From Paenarthrobacter nitroguajacolicus (lineage in GTDB: Bacteria; Actinomycetota; Actinomycetes; Actinomycetales; Micrococcaceae), in assembly GCF_029952445.1 (NCBI RefSeq), contig NZ_JAQPPK010000025.1, positions 1-64,000 on the forward strand: 64,000 bases of DNA, written 5' to 3'. Below are positions 36,384 through 45,147 of the stretch, one piece after another. Position numbers and translations under genes: made by a program. The notes beneath the pieces are model-generated. The model saw only the letters and a list, made by a program, of their open reading frames with translations, ran no database searches and was not told the DNA's origin. Position 1 is the stretch's first letter. The number at the start of each line of letters is the position of its first letter.

Positions 36384-38015
36384 TTAGGACTCTATCCGCT
36401 GGTCCGGTGAAACGCTGAATCCCTTGGATGTCAAGGCAGCCCTCAACTCGACCCTGTCATCCAGGGCGAGGTTTACGCCTTTTACTTCCTGCCACACCTC
36501 GTGGCCGCGTCCTGCGATGAGGATGGTGTCCTTCGGCGTCGCAAGGTCTACGGCCAACCGGATGGCGGCATCCCTCGGGTATGACTCGATGATCTCGCTG
36601 CCCAGGTTCTCTTCGTCACGCGCTGCGTAGGCGCCCGCCAGCACCTCGGCGCGGATAGCCGCGGCGTCCTCGTCGTGGGGGTCGTCGTCGCTGATGATCA
36701 CGACGTCGGCCAAGCGGGCCGCGATGGCGCCCATGGTGGGTCTTTTGCCTTGGTCGCGTTGGCCGGTTGCGCCAAAGACCACGATCACCCGGGAGCCGTC
36801 CTGGGGCGAGCGAACCGCCTCCAACGCACGGGAAAGGGCATCAGGATTGTGGGCAAAATCAACAACTGAAGCAGGTTCAGTGGAGACCAACTGCATCCGG
36901 CCGGGAACGGCCACGGTGAAGGGATCATACTGATCCAGGGCTTCCTGGAGCTCTGCCATGTCCACTCCGGACGCCAGTACCATGACCGTGGCCAACGCGG
37001 CGTTGGCTACGTTGAAGTCCCCCGGCAAACCCGTGTGGACGCGCAGGGTCCGGCCGTCCGTGTGCTTCAGTTCGAATTCCGACCCCAGTCCACGAGGATT
37101 GATGGAAGAGACGTGCCAGTCAGCGTCGTCGCTGGTGGCCGAAAGAGTCGTCACCGGGATATCGGCGAGCCCGGCAAGCTTGCGTCCCCATTCGTCGTCC
37201 ACCGTCACTACAGCACGGCGCGCACGTCCGGCGGTGAAGAGTTCGGCCTTGGTGTTGAAGTACTCCTCCATGCTGCCGTGCAGGTCCAGGTGATCCTGCG
37301 TGAGGTTGGTGAATCCGGCCACCTCGAACATGACGGAGTCCACCCGCCGGTACGAGATCGCGTGCGAGGACACCTCCATGGATGCAGCATCGAGTCCCCG
37401 CTCGCGCATCAAGGCAAGCAGTGCGTGGACATCCGTGGACTCCGGCGTGGTCAGGAGGCTCGGAATCGGCTCGCCCCCGGCCACGATCTCGATGGTCCCG
37501 ATCAATCCCGGCCGCTTGCCAAGGGCGCGCAACAGGGAGTTGATGAAGTAGGTGGTTGTGGTCTTGCCGTTGGTGCCGGTGACACCGAAAAGCGACGGAA
37601 AAGCAGCATCTTCCGGTTGGCTGCGGTAGATCAGCGCAGACAATGGTCCGACGGCGGCCCGCGGCTCATCGACGATCAGGACAGGGACGGGCTGCTCGGC
37701 TGCCAGCGCAAGCTGGCGTGCACCGGCGTCGTCCGTCACCACCGCGACGGCGCCGGCGTCGACGGCCTGGGGAACGAAGTCGGCCCCGTGGCGAGTGGCA
37801 CCCGGCAGTGCCATGTAGAGGTCGCCCGCTTCCACAGCGCGGGAATTGAGCGTAATGCCGGTAACGCCGAGGTCCTGGCTGCCGTCCGGGGCAGCCACTC
37901 CCAACGCGTTGGCAATGGTGGCAAGGGGCACCGCAGCCACGGATGCGGGACGGAAACCTGACCGTCCGGCGTCCGGTGTCGCGGTATTGGAAGCTGCCTC
38001 TTTGTGCTCTGACAC
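36384..38015 (-). CDS. murE: UDP-MurNAc-dipeptide ligase MurE, probably L-lysine-adding
   Basis: The protein has 543 residues. [14 protein letters not shown] is the ATP loop; DHLDLHG and DFAHNPDAL are further Mur blocks. At residues 443-450 the third-residue-selecting motif reads DDPHDED (within DDDPHDED), not the DNPR of meso-DAP-adding enzymes. This fits the L-lysine peptidoglycan of Arthrobacter and relatives. Specificity is inferred, not shown. GTG start at 38015 with GGAG 6 nt upstream. The first 30 residues are a variable tail. Confidence 0.95.
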   Translation of the reverse strand: MSEHKEAASNTATPDAGRSGFRPASVAAVPLATIANALGVAAPDGSQDLGVTGITLNSRAVEAGDLYMALPGATRHGADFVPQAVDAGAVAVVTDDAGARQLALAAEQPVPVLIVDEPRAAVGPLSALIYRSQPEDAAFPSLFGVTGTNGKTTTTYFINSLLRALGKRPGLIGTIEIVAGGEPIPSLLTTPESTDVHALLALMRERGLDAASMEVSSHAISYRRVDSVMFEVAGFTNLTQDHLDLHGSMEEYFNTKAELFTAGRARRAVVTVDDEWGRKLAGLADIPVTTLSATSDDADWHVSSINPRGLGSEFELKHTDGRTLRVHTGLPGDFNVANAALATVMVLASGVDMAELQEALDQYDPFTVAVPGRMQLVSTEPASVVDFAHNPDALSRALEAVRSPQDGSRVIVVFGATGQRDQGKRPTMGAIAARLADVVIISDDDPHDEDAAAIRAEVLAGAYAARDEENLGSEIIESYPRDAAIRLAVDLATPKDTILIAGRGHEVWQEVKGVNLALDDRVELRAALTSKGFSVSPDQRIES

Positions 38016-38118
38016 GTGGTTCTCCGTTGGTGCTCGTGGAACGACCGGCCGGGGGCCAGCGGCGCCCGGGCCGTTTAGTAGTGGATCGAAGTGGGGCCGA
38101 AACAGACGCCCAAGAAGC

Positions 38119-39912
38119 TTACTTGACGAACTGGGGAAGCCGCGCGGGAGTGCCGGTGGAGGGGGCCACGTTGTAGGTCCTCAGTACCTGCGACATTACC
38201 GATCGGAACACAGGACCGTTGGTGATCCCGTAGATGTTCCCCTTGGGGCGCTGCAGGACCACTTCCACGATGAACCGGGGGTCATCCATGGGGGCCATGC
38301 CGACCATCGAGGCTGTGTAGCCGTCGAATCCAGGCAATCCGTCCTCCCGTGGGGCCTGGGACGTACCGGTCTTGGCTCCCACACGGTAGCCGTCTATGGC
38401 GGCGTCCTTGATCTGTCCTTCGGTCACGGCACTTTCCAGGATGTCCCGGACCTGCTGGGCGGTCTCCTTGGAGACCACCTGGCTTGGGTCCTTGGCGGGG
38501 GCCTTTTGTTCCTGGCCGTCGGGACCGATGTAGCCGTCAATCAGCCTCGGCTGAAGCATCACGCCGTTGTTGGCGATGCTCTGGAAAGCCCGGACGGTCT
38601 GGAGTGTCGATTGCGATACGCCTTGGCCAAAGAGCACCGTGTACTGCTGGCGTTCGTCCCACTGGTCGGGCGTGGCAAGGATGCCCGACGCTTCTCCCGG
38701 CAGGCCGATGTCCGGCTGCTCGCCGATGCCGAATTTCTTCAGGTAGTCATACCGCTGCTCTTTGGTCAGGCGGCTTCCAACCATCACGGTGCCGGTGTTC
38801 ATCGACCAGCCGAGGATGCCTGCAAGGGTGCGTTCTTCGGTTCCGTGCTCGAAAGCGTCGGTGAAAGTTTGTCCGTCAATGGTGTAGGAGGGCGGAATGG
38901 TGAAATGGTCCAGCGGGAAGGACTTGCCTTCCTCGATGGCTGCGGCGGCCGTGATCATTTTCTGGACGGAACCGGGCTCATAGGCGGCAGTGACCGAACG
39001 CACGCCACGGTCCTTGGCATCAACCTTGCCGGGGTCGTTCGGGTCCGGGGCGTTGGTGTCGGCCATGGCGATGAGATTTCCGGTCTTCGTGTCCATCACC
39101 ACGATGGAACCCCATTCGGCGTTCATCTTGTTCACCTGGCTCTGGATGGCCTGCTGGGCGAAATACTGGATGTCCGTATTGATGGTCAATTTGACGTCAC
39201 TGCCGTCCACGGCGGGAGTCAGTTCATCGGTGGCCACCGGGATCCGGAGGCCGTCAGCGCCGATCTCGAAAACGCGCTTGCCTTCGGTACCGCGCAGAAT
39301 CTCGTCCTGCGTTTGCTCAATGCCCGCCTGGCCGGTGGTCCCGTCCTTCAGGAAGCCAATCACCCCGCCGGCCACGCTGCCGTTGGGGTAGACACGCTTG
39401 CTGATGCCTTCTGCCCTTAGTCCCGGGATGTACAGCTTGGAGATCCGGTCCTCGAGCTCGGGCTTGATGTCCTTGGCCACCACGAAGTACTGCTTATCCC
39501 CCGTCAGGGACTCACGCACCTTGGCAACGTCTGTCCCCAGGAGGGCAGCCAGGTCCGCAATGCCCTGGTCACGGGTGATTTCGTCGAGCTTTTCCGTCTT
39601 CTCGTTGTACCGGTGGAATGTCTCAGTACTGGTGTTCACCGTCTGGTCGACCACGATGTTGTACCTGATGACACTGCTTGCCAGGACCGTGCCGTTGGCA
39701 TCCAGGATCTGGCCGCGCTCGGCAGGGAGGACTTGGGGGGTCAGCCGCTTGGCAAGGGCAGCTTCGGCCATTCCACCCATGTCCAAGCCCTGCACCATGA
39801 ACAACTTGCCGCCCACTACCAGCAGCAGGGTCAGCATGATGCCGAGCCCCACGCGCAGCCGCCTTCGTGCCGCCGGCGTCGCTTTTTTCGATGTGCCGGG
39901 GTTCTGAGCCAC
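38119..39912 (-). CDS. ftsI: Septal transpeptidase FtsI (class B penicillin-binding protein)
   Basis: The protein has 597 residues. One membrane segment (VGLGIMLTLLLVVGGKLFMV) is followed by the dimerisation domain (PAERGQILDANGTVLASS) and the transpeptidase. The active-site triad motifs are SVQK (in YEPGSVQKM), SMN and KTGTS. It crosslinks peptidoglycan at the septum with FtsW. GTG start with AAGGA 6 nt upstream. The 103-bp gap to murE contains a GC-rich hairpin-forming stretch. Confidence 0.96.
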   Translation of the reverse strand: MAQNPGTSKKATPAARRRLRVGLGIMLTLLLVVGGKLFMVQGLDMGGMAEAALAKRLTPQVLPAERGQILDANGTVLASSVIRYNIVVDQTVNTSTETFHRYNEKTEKLDEITRDQGIADLAALLGTDVAKVRESLTGDKQYFVVAKDIKPELEDRISKLYIPGLRAEGISKRVYPNGSVAGGVIGFLKDGTTGQAGIEQTQDEILRGTEGKRVFEIGADGLRIPVATDELTPAVDGSDVKLTINTDIQYFAQQAIQSQVNKMNAEWGSIVVMDTKTGNLIAMADTNAPDPNDPGKVDAKDRGVRSVTAAYEPGSVQKMITAAAAIEEGKSFPLDHFTIPPSYTIDGQTFTDAFEHGTEERTLAGILGWSMNTGTVMVGSRLTKEQRYDYLKKFGIGEQPDIGLPGEASGILATPDQWDERQQYTVLFGQGVSQSTLQTVRAFQSIANNGVMLQPRLIDGYIGPDGQEQKAPAKDPSQVVSKETAQQVRDILESAVTEGQIKDAAIDGYRVGAKTGTSQAPREDGLPGFDGYTASMVGMAPMDDPRFIVEVVLQRPKGNIYGITNGPVFRSVMSQVLRTYNVAPSTGTPARLPQFVK

Positions 39913-39954
39913 GTTGATTCCTTGCTGCTGGCCTTGGTTCAGTGGACGGATGGA

Positions 39955-40617
39955 CTACTGTCCGGGTGTCTTCTGTTCGGGGGCCGGGACCGACCCTCCG
40001 TGAAGGTCCACCGGCGGTGTCGCTGCCGGGGAAGCCGGAGTTGCCGGCGGGGTTGCCTGGGTTGCCGGCGCCACGGGTGTAACTGGCTTAAGGTTCTCCA
40101 ACGGTTCCTTGGTGGTTACCGAGGGTACAACGTCCAGCACTCCTCCCACGGCGGGAGGAGCCAGGACAGCCCCCGGGTTCTCACCCTTGACCGCGGGAGT
40201 AGCCTTCCCGGTCACAGTCATCGTGTTCAGGTCGATCTGGCCTTTGACCGTGGAAGGAACCATTCCCAATTCTGTCGCCTTGGCAGCCAGATTCTGGGGA
40301 GCTTCGTAATTCTGTTTCTTCTGTGTCAGGTCCTGGTTTTCCTTGTTGAGGGTTGCTGCCTGGGCCTTGAGCTGCACCAGCTGGTACTGCGCAGTGGACA
40401 CGGAGATGTTCAGGACCAACACAGTCAGGAGAGCCGCGGCCATGGCAACGAAGCACAGCACCACGAACGGGGTCCTGCGCCTGCCCGGGGCACTGCGTAC
40501 CACGGAGAGCGGGGTGCGCGGCCTGCGGGCGACATCGGGCTTCCCGGCGGGCGTCGGAAGCGCGCGGGCAGTGTTGCCCACCACGGAGGGCAAAGTCCTC
40601 GCTGCGGCGTTGCTCAT
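39955..40617 (-). CDS. FtsL-like septum protein with Pro/Ala-rich tail
   Basis: The protein has 220 residues. A 50-residue basic cytosolic tail, one membrane segment ([19 protein letters not shown]) and a short coiled coil ([20 protein letters not shown]) form the FtsL/DivIC layout. It sits at the ftsL position between rsmH and ftsI, as does Rv2164c. The outer C-terminal half is an unusual Pro/Ala/Thr-rich tail (about residues 160-220). The ATG overlaps the rsmH stop by 4 nt. Confidence 0.8.
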   Translation of the reverse strand: MSNAAARTLPSVVGNTARALPTPAGKPDVARRPRTPLSVVRSAPGRRRTPFVVLCFVAMAAALLTVLVLNISVSTAQYQLVQLKAQAATLNKENQDLTQKKQNYEAPQNLAAKATELGMVPSTVKGQIDLNTMTVTGKATPAVKGENPGAVLAPPAVGGVLDVVPSVTTKEPLENLKPVTPVAPATQATPPATPASPAATPPVDLHGGSVPAPEQKTPGQ

Positions 40618-41612
40618 GCGTCTCTCCTCGGTTTAATTCGTTCGACGGCCCTCAGTCGCGCGGAAGCCGCTCGAGGATTCTCGGCGATTTCTGCCGCCGT
40701 GGGCACTTCCGTGCCTTTGGTGATGGTCTTCAATTCAGGTTTGTGTTCTTCGAGCTCCACGGGGAAGCCGAGCGGCGCCGAGGATTTCGAGCCCTTCTGG
40801 AACACGGACTTCACGATCTTGTCTTCCAGCGAGTGGTAGGACATCACCACCACGCGTCCACCCAGTGCCGTGGATGCCACGGCAGCCGGAACTGCGCGCT
40901 CCAGGACATCGAGTTCCTCGTTGACCTCAATCCGCAGGGCCTGGAACGTACGCTTGGCCGGATGTCCCCCGCTTTTGGCTGCCGCCGCCGGCACCACACT
41001 GCGGATCTGCTCCACAAGCTCGCCCGTGGTGGCGAAAGGCTTTTCCACCCTGGCGTTCACGATCCTGTTGGCGATCCGTCCGGCAAACTTCTCTTCACCC
41101 CATTTGCGGATGATGCGGACCAGGTCTTCTTCGCTGTAGTTGTTCACGACGTCAGCCGCCGTCTGCCCACGGCTCGTGTCCATGCGCATGTCCAACGGGG
41201 CATCGTAGGAGTAGGCGAAACCGCGTTCGCGTTCGTCCAGCTGCAAGGAGGACACCCCCAGGTCCATCAGAATTCCGTGGACCTCCGTGATGCCAAGGTC
41301 AGCCAGTACGTCCTCGATCTCGTCATACACGGCGTGGACAAGGTCGGTGCGCCGCGAAAAGGGTTCCAACCGGGCACCGGCCAGGGAAAGTGCTTCCTCG
41401 TCCCTGTCAATGCCAACCAGGTGAAGATCGGGGAAGCGTTGCAGCATCGCCTCGGAGTGTCCGCCCATGCCGAGCGTCGCATCGATGGCAACGGGAGTTT
41501 CTCCCCGACTCCTCGCAGCCTCAAAGCCGGGAGCGAGCAGGTTGATGCAGCGGTCTTTCAGGACGGGCACGTGGCGCTCCGATGTGGGCTTTGCCGCGTC
41601 CTGCTCTTCCAC
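40614..41612 (-). CDS. rsmH: 16S rRNA (cytosine-1402 N4)-methyltransferase RsmH
   Basis: The protein has 332 residues from the GTG at 41612, chosen because AGAGGAGG precedes it; an ATG at 41642 lacks a ribosome site and would lie just after a structured leader. [30 protein letters not shown] and [19 protein letters not shown] are RsmH hallmarks. It methylates N4 of C1402 in the ribosomal P site. It is the second gene of the cluster after mraZ. Confidence 0.94.
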   Translation of the reverse strand: MEEQDAAKPTSERHVPVLKDRCINLLAPGFEAARSRGETPVAIDATLGMGGHSEAMLQRFPDLHLVGIDRDEEALSLAGARLEPFSRRTDLVHAVYDEIEDVLADLGITEVHGILMDLGVSSLQLDERERGFAYSYDAPLDMRMDTSRGQTAADVVNNYSEEDLVRIIRKWGEEKFAGRIANRIVNARVEKPFATTGELVEQIRSVVPAAAAKSGGHPAKRTFQALRIEVNEELDVLERAVPAAVASTALGGRVVVMSYHSLEDKIVKSVFQKGSKSSAPLGFPVELEEHKPELKTITKGTEVPTAAEIAENPRAASARLRAVERIKPRRDA

Positions 41613-41649
41613 GCTGCCTCCTCTTTCCTCAGTTACGTTCATGGTGATT

Positions 41650-41751
41650 CTTGAATCGGATCCCCATCCGCGCCTATCGTCCCGCCGGCCTGGCTCAGGG
41701 GAAGTTGAGCCAGGAAGACTGTTCGATGGGCGGCTGGAGATCCCATTCAAG
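41650..41751 (-). ncRNA. Structured leader of rsmH (mraW RNA motif candidate)
   Basis: On the minus strand CTTGAATGGGATC (41751-41739) pairs with GATCCGATTCAAG (41662-41650): twelve pairs around one G-G mismatch. Inside is a 9-bp hairpin CCTGGCTCA/TGAGCCAGG (41714-41689) and further CCGCCCATCG/CGAT..GCGG complementarity. It lies between mraZ and rsmH (formerly mraW). A conserved mraW RNA motif upstream of this gene has been described in actinobacteria, and I judge this to be a member by place and shape. Confidence 0.65.
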
Positions 41752-41776
41752 AAGCGGTACTGCTTCCACTGACCGG

Positions 41777-42208
41777 TTAGATGAACCCGGGCAGATTGTC
41801 GTCATCCGTTTCCGAGAAGGCTGCTTCCTTCTCGTTGAGGTACTCGTTCCAAGCATCGGCATCCCAGATCTCAGCACGGGTACCGGCACCGATCACGGCC
41901 AGTTCCCTTCCCAAGCCTGCGTATGCACGGAGCGCTGGCGGAATAGTCACGCGCCCCTGCTTGTCAGGTACTTCATCCGAGGCCCCGGACAGAAAAACCC
42001 GGATGTAGTCACGGGCCTGCTTGGAAGACAGTGGTGCCTCCCGCATCGACTCGTGGATACGTTCGAATTCCTTCTGGCTGAAGACGTAGATGCAGCGCTC
42101 CTGGCCCCTCGTGAGAACCAAACCCTCTGCAAGCTCCTCGCGGAACTTGGCGGGAAGTATGATCCGGCCCTTTTCGTCGAGACGCGGAGAGTGAGTGCCC
42201 AGAAACAC
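41777..42208 (-). CDS. mraZ: Transcriptional regulator MraZ
   Basis: The protein has 143 residues from the GTG at 42208, which gives the canonical N-terminus [20 protein letters not shown]; an in-frame GTG at 42217 is an alternative. Two tandem SpoVT/AbrB-like halves are present, the second starting near [17 protein letters not shown]. MraZ binds repeated GTGGG-type boxes upstream of its own operon and controls the dcw cluster. Three such boxes with 10-bp spacing lie at 42271-42300. Confidence 0.95.
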   Translation of the reverse strand: MFLGTHSPRLDEKGRIILPAKFREELAEGLVLTRGQERCIYVFSQKEFERIHESMREAPLSSKQARDYIRVFLSGASDEVPDKQGRVTIPPALRAYAGLGRELAVIGAGTRAEIWDADAWNEYLNEKEAAFSETDDDNLPGFI

Positions 42209-42270
42209 TGGCCCCACCGCCCCTCAGTCAAGGTGCCCGCACATACCCAACACTGCCACTACCCTCTTAT

Positions 42271-42300
42271 GCGCTCCACTTTACTCCACAACGCCCCACA
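42271..42300 (-). promoter_or_regulatory. Three phased MraZ-binding boxes
   Basis: On the minus strand the three consecutive 10-mers TGTGGGGCGT, TGTGGAGTAA and AGTGGAGCGC repeat GTGG(G/A)G once per helical turn. This is the layout of MraZ targets (TGGGN repeats with 5-nt gaps). CATAAG (42271-42266) could be the mraZ -10 element, so the boxes would sit over the promoter. Confidence 0.7.
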
Positions 42301-42518
42301 GTCAACGCACTTGGGGGTGTTTCTCCACCACTTTGAGATTCCGCCAGGCCGTATTGGCGCGGATTTCCCGGTGGTGGAGTGAAGTGGGGGCATAACCGCC
42401 CTGCTGGCCAAGGTGGCGTTGCCAAGAACCCTGAACGCCACCTGGGAGCCGTGCAGGGTCGGAATTTAACGCTGCGGGGGAGGAAAGTGGAGATGGTGGT
42501 GCAGGGTGCTTAAATGCG
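42301..42518. other. Non-coding stretch upstream of the mraZ promoter
   Basis: Part of a 411-bp gap with no credible gene. On the plus strand two more GTGG motifs with 10-bp spacing occur at 42374-42377 and 42384-42387, and GTGGAG recurs at 42487-42492. These could be extra MraZ contacts or belong to a plus-strand transcript; nothing else stands out. Confidence 0.4.
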
Positions 42519-42543
42519 AAAGGACCCGCTTAGCGGGTCCTTT
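42519..42543 (-). terminator. Intrinsic terminator after the DUF3040 gene
   Basis: AAAGGACCCGC and GCGGGTCCTTT form an 11-bp stem with a TTA loop, ending in T runs on both strands. It insulates the mraZ promoter from the upstream DUF3040 gene. Confidence 0.8.
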
Positions 42544-42619
42544 GTTCAAACCTGGGAAGGATCAGTGGCACGCCTGACTCACCGTGGTCATACTGCCGGG
42601 ACTGCAGGTACGCCCTTCG

Positions 42620-42988
42620 TCAGTGGTCGTCGCGACGCCGTTCATCCCAGCGCTCTTCGAGGCTGCTCATGAAGGTGCTCTTGGGCTTGGCCTTCGCGGA
42701 CTTTCCCTTGCCGGCCTTTCCAAAGGACGATCCACGCAACGTCGCGAAGTACACACCAGCACCCATGACGATGAAGCCGAGGACACCCACGGGTATCGCC
42801 TGCAAGGAAACGCCAACGAGCAGGAGAAGAATGCCGGCAATCGCGCCAAGGACGCCAATGATGACATGCCGGGTTGACCAGCTGCGGATGGGATCCGAAC
42901 CCATGGTGTTGGCAAACTTCGGATCGTCCTCATGAAGTTGCTTTTCAAGTTGCTCAAGCAGCTTCTGTTCGTGCTCCGAGAGGGGCAT
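42620..42988 (-). CDS. DUF3040 family membrane protein
   Basis: The protein has 122 residues. The N-terminal block MPLSEHEQKLLEQLEKQL and DDPKFA are typical of DUF3040, followed by two membrane segments (VIIGVLGAIAGILLLLVGV and VGVLGFIVMGAGVYFATL) and a basic C-terminal tail. The function is unknown. The same family lies upstream of mraZ in other actinobacteria (e.g. Rv2169c). The ATG has a perfect AAGGAGG 5 nt upstream, preceded by a structured leader. Confidence 0.9.
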   Translation of the reverse strand: MPLSEHEQKLLEQLEKQLHEDDPKFANTMGSDPIRSWSTRHVIIGVLGAIAGILLLLVGVSLQAIPVGVLGFIVMGAGVYFATLRGSSFGKAGKGKSAKAKPKSTFMSSLEERWDERRRDDH

Positions 42989-43011
42989 CGCGACCTCCTT
43001 TAGTCAGCCAG

Positions 43012-43140
43012 CGTCTGGACACAACGCGTCCTGTGCGTCTGTTTACCCAACGATCGGACCAAGAATTTCGTTCCCAAAATACCCTCTTGGTTCAGCGGGG
43101 ATCCCGGGGCCGACTGTTCAGGAAACAGTTTGTCCAGACG
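43012..43140 (-). ncRNA. Candidate structured leader of the DUF3040 gene
   Basis: CGTCTGGACA (43012-43021) and TGTCCAGACG (43131-43140) are perfect inverted 10-mers enclosing 109 nt. Inside are ACCAAGA/TCTTGGT, a GGGATCCC palindrome and CTGTT/AACAG hairpins. On the minus strand the closing stem ends 11 nt before AAGGAGG of the DUF3040 gene. Its 3' strand can instead form CCAG-ACG-CTGG, an exclusive alternative. This layout resembles a cis-acting RNA switch, but conservation has not been tested. No known family is recognised. Confidence 0.45.
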
Positions 43141-43225
43141 ATCTAAATCTCTGTAATAAATAGGATAGTTTGTCGGGGGCCGTTCTGAAAGACGCCCGGG
43201 CCTGGCGGGACCAAGGTCACAGGGA

Positions 43226-44488
43226 TCATCTGTCCGAGGCAGGCTTGCCGGGTTCAAGGAGCCGGGCAGGGAGCAGGGTTTTGGACCCAAAGCGCTGGGA
43301 AACCCGGTCCAGGGCCTGTTCGGCGGCCCGCCAGTTGTCATCGCGGCGGTCCAAACTCAATTGCATCGATGTCTGACCGGCAGGTTCCAATTGCTCGGCC
43401 CGCACGCCAACCAACCTGACGCTCATGGAGCGGGGCCCCAGGGACTCCAGGAGCTGTACTGCCACTTGGTAGATCAGTTGTGCACTGTCCACGGGAGTGT
43501 GAACGGTGCGGCTGCGCGAGACCGTGGAGAAGTCGGCGTAGCGGAGTTTCAAAGCAACTGTCCGCGCAAGCATTCCGGAACTGCGAAGACGGCTTGCCGT
43601 GCGATGGGACAGCCGCAACAACTCCCTGTGCAGCAAGGCATTATCGGCCGTGTCAACGGAGAACGTTTCTTCAGCCCCAATGCTCTTTTCAAGCCTGGTT
43701 GGCGTTACCGGCCGCGGATCAATGCCCATGGACAGCCGGTGGACGTGCTCCCCGCTTGCCCCAAGGACTTTTTTCAGGGAAGAAAGCGGTGTTGCAGCCA
43801 CGTCAGCGACCGTGCGGATGCCCATGCGTGCCAGTACCTCGCCGGTCTTCCCACCTACGCCCCAGAGTGCGCTGACGGGAAGTGAGTGAAGGTAGGAAAG
43901 GGTGTCGTCGGCGTCGATCTGCAGGATGCCATCGGGTTTACACCGCGTGGAGGCGATCTTGGCGACGAACTTGGTACCGGCAATACCCACCGAAGCCGTG
44001 ATCCCCAGCTCGGACTGGACCCTTCGCCTAATCAGGTGGCCGATGCCCAGGGGTGCCCCCAGCCTGCGGATGGCACCACCGACATCCAGGAAAGCTTCGT
44101 CCACGCTCAGCGGCTCCACCAAGTCCGTAATTGAGGCGAAGATCTCCATGAGCTGCGCAGAGACCTCGTAGTACAGGGTGTGGCGTGGATTGATGACCAC
44201 CGCCGTGGGACACCGCCTCATCGCGATGGACATCGGCATGGCGGACTTCACCCCCGTGGCCCGGGCTTCATAGGAGGCGGAAAGAACCACGGACCGCTCG
44301 GCGGGGAATCCCACGATCACGGGCTTGCCGCGGAGTTCGGGACGGCTGCGGAGTTCCACGGAGACAAAGAAGGCGTCCATGTCGACGTGCAGAATGCTGG
44401 TTCGCCGCAATTCCCGCAGGGCGTCTCCAGCACTGCGGGCTGGCCTGTTGCCGGCGTTTGACTCGCCACCGGGTGCTTCCTGCCTCAC
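43226..44488 (-). CDS. dinB: DNA polymerase IV (Y family)
   Basis: The protein has 420 residues from the GTG at 44488. LHVDMDAFFVSVELRSRPEL and SVDEAFLDVGG carry the catalytic acidic residues, and VGIAGTKFVAKIASTRCKPDG is the palm-thumb block. It performs translesion synthesis. The N-terminal 35 residues are a variable tail. An upstream in-frame ATG at 44512 exists, but TAGTAT ends 7 nt before the GTG, suggesting a leaderless start. No LexA box was noticed. Confidence 0.92.
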   Translation of the reverse strand: MRQEAPGGESNAGNRPARSAGDALRELRRTSILHVDMDAFFVSVELRSRPELRGKPVIVGFPAERSVVLSASYEARATGVKSAMPMSIAMRRCPTAVVINPRHTLYYEVSAQLMEIFASITDLVEPLSVDEAFLDVGGAIRRLGAPLGIGHLIRRRVQSELGITASVGIAGTKFVAKIASTRCKPDGILQIDADDTLSYLHSLPVSALWGVGGKTGEVLARMGIRTVADVAATPLSSLKKVLGASGEHVHRLSMGIDPRPVTPTRLEKSIGAEETFSVDTADNALLHRELLRLSHRTASRLRSSGMLARTVALKLRYADFSTVSRSRTVHTPVDSAQLIYQVAVQLLESLGPRSMSVRLVGVRAEQLEPAGQTSMQLSLDRRDDNWRAAEQALDRVSQRFGSKTLLPARLLEPGKPASDR

Positions 44489-44501
44489 AACGGCAATACT
44501 A
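44489..44501 (-). promoter_or_regulatory. Leaderless-type -10 element of dinB
   Basis: On the minus strand TAGTAT (44501-44496) is followed by seven bases and the GTG at 44488. Confidence 0.45.
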
Positions 44502-44559
44502 TGCCCGGGCACTGACTAAACTGGAGGCAAAGTCCGGCTCAGCCCCAGGAAGGATACCT

Positions 44560-45147
44560 GTGAAGCTCTTTGGAACTCCTCAATCGCGAGGGTTTGCCCT
44601 GCTCGCAGTCAGTGTCGCAGTGGCGGCCTCCGCGTGCACCCCGTCGCCCAGCGGTTCGGCGGCGCCATCAGCCTCCGGCAGTTCCTCGTCGTCGCCTGCT
44701 TCGTCCACCTCGACGCCCACCGGGACCGCTTCCTCGGGCGGCAGCACAGCATCCCCCCAAACCACGGGGGCTACCGAATCCGGCGCCCCGGCCCCTGATG
44801 CCACTGCCACGGTCAACGCACTGGTCCCCGGATTCCCGGAGAAGCTCATCCCGGTCATGCCGAAAACCTCGGTGCGCTCCAGCAGCTTCGACAAGAATGC
44901 CTCCCTGGCCACCGTGGCGCTCGTCGGAACGATCAAGGCGCCCCCGGAGGGCGTGGTGGACTATTACAAATCTTCGCTGGAAGCCCAGGGATTCAAACTG
45001 GTTCCCGGTCCGGAAGCGGTAGGCAACGTCACGTCTCTGGACTTTGTCCGCGGAGATGGTGAAACAGTGAACGTTTCCATCATGCAAAAGGAAGGCGTCT
45101 CCACCTTCACCATCGGCGCCAACGTGGCGGCCGGGTCCATCAAGTGA
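44560..45147 (+). CDS. Predicted lipoprotein, unknown function
   Basis: The protein has 195 residues from the GTG at 44560 (AGGAAGGA 5 nt upstream). A signal peptide ends at the lipobox ASAC with Cys26 as the lipidation site. About 60 residues of Ser/Thr/Pro/Gly-rich linker follow, then a folded domain of about 100 residues (from LVPGFPEKLIPVMPKT) with YYKSSLEAQGFKLVPGP, a repeat-like alpha/beta unit seen in other actinobacterial lipoproteins. The function is unknown. Its stop codon overlaps the start of the prenyl synthase gene. Confidence 0.85.
   Translation: MKLFGTPQSRGFALLAVSVAVAASACTPSPSGSAAPSASGSSSSSPASSTSTPTGTASSGGSTASPQTTGATESGAPAPDATATVNALVPGFPEKLIPVMPKTSVRSSSFDKNASLATVALVGTIKAPPEGVVDYYKSSLEAQGFKLVPGPEAVGNVTSLDFVRGDGETVNVSIMQKEGVSTFTIGANVAAGSIK

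Noticed and set aside
42209-42619. RNase P RNA in the gap upstream of mraZ
   Set aside because: A GAGGAAAGT string at about 42480 recalls the RNase P core, but the rest of the conserved core and the needed length are absent.
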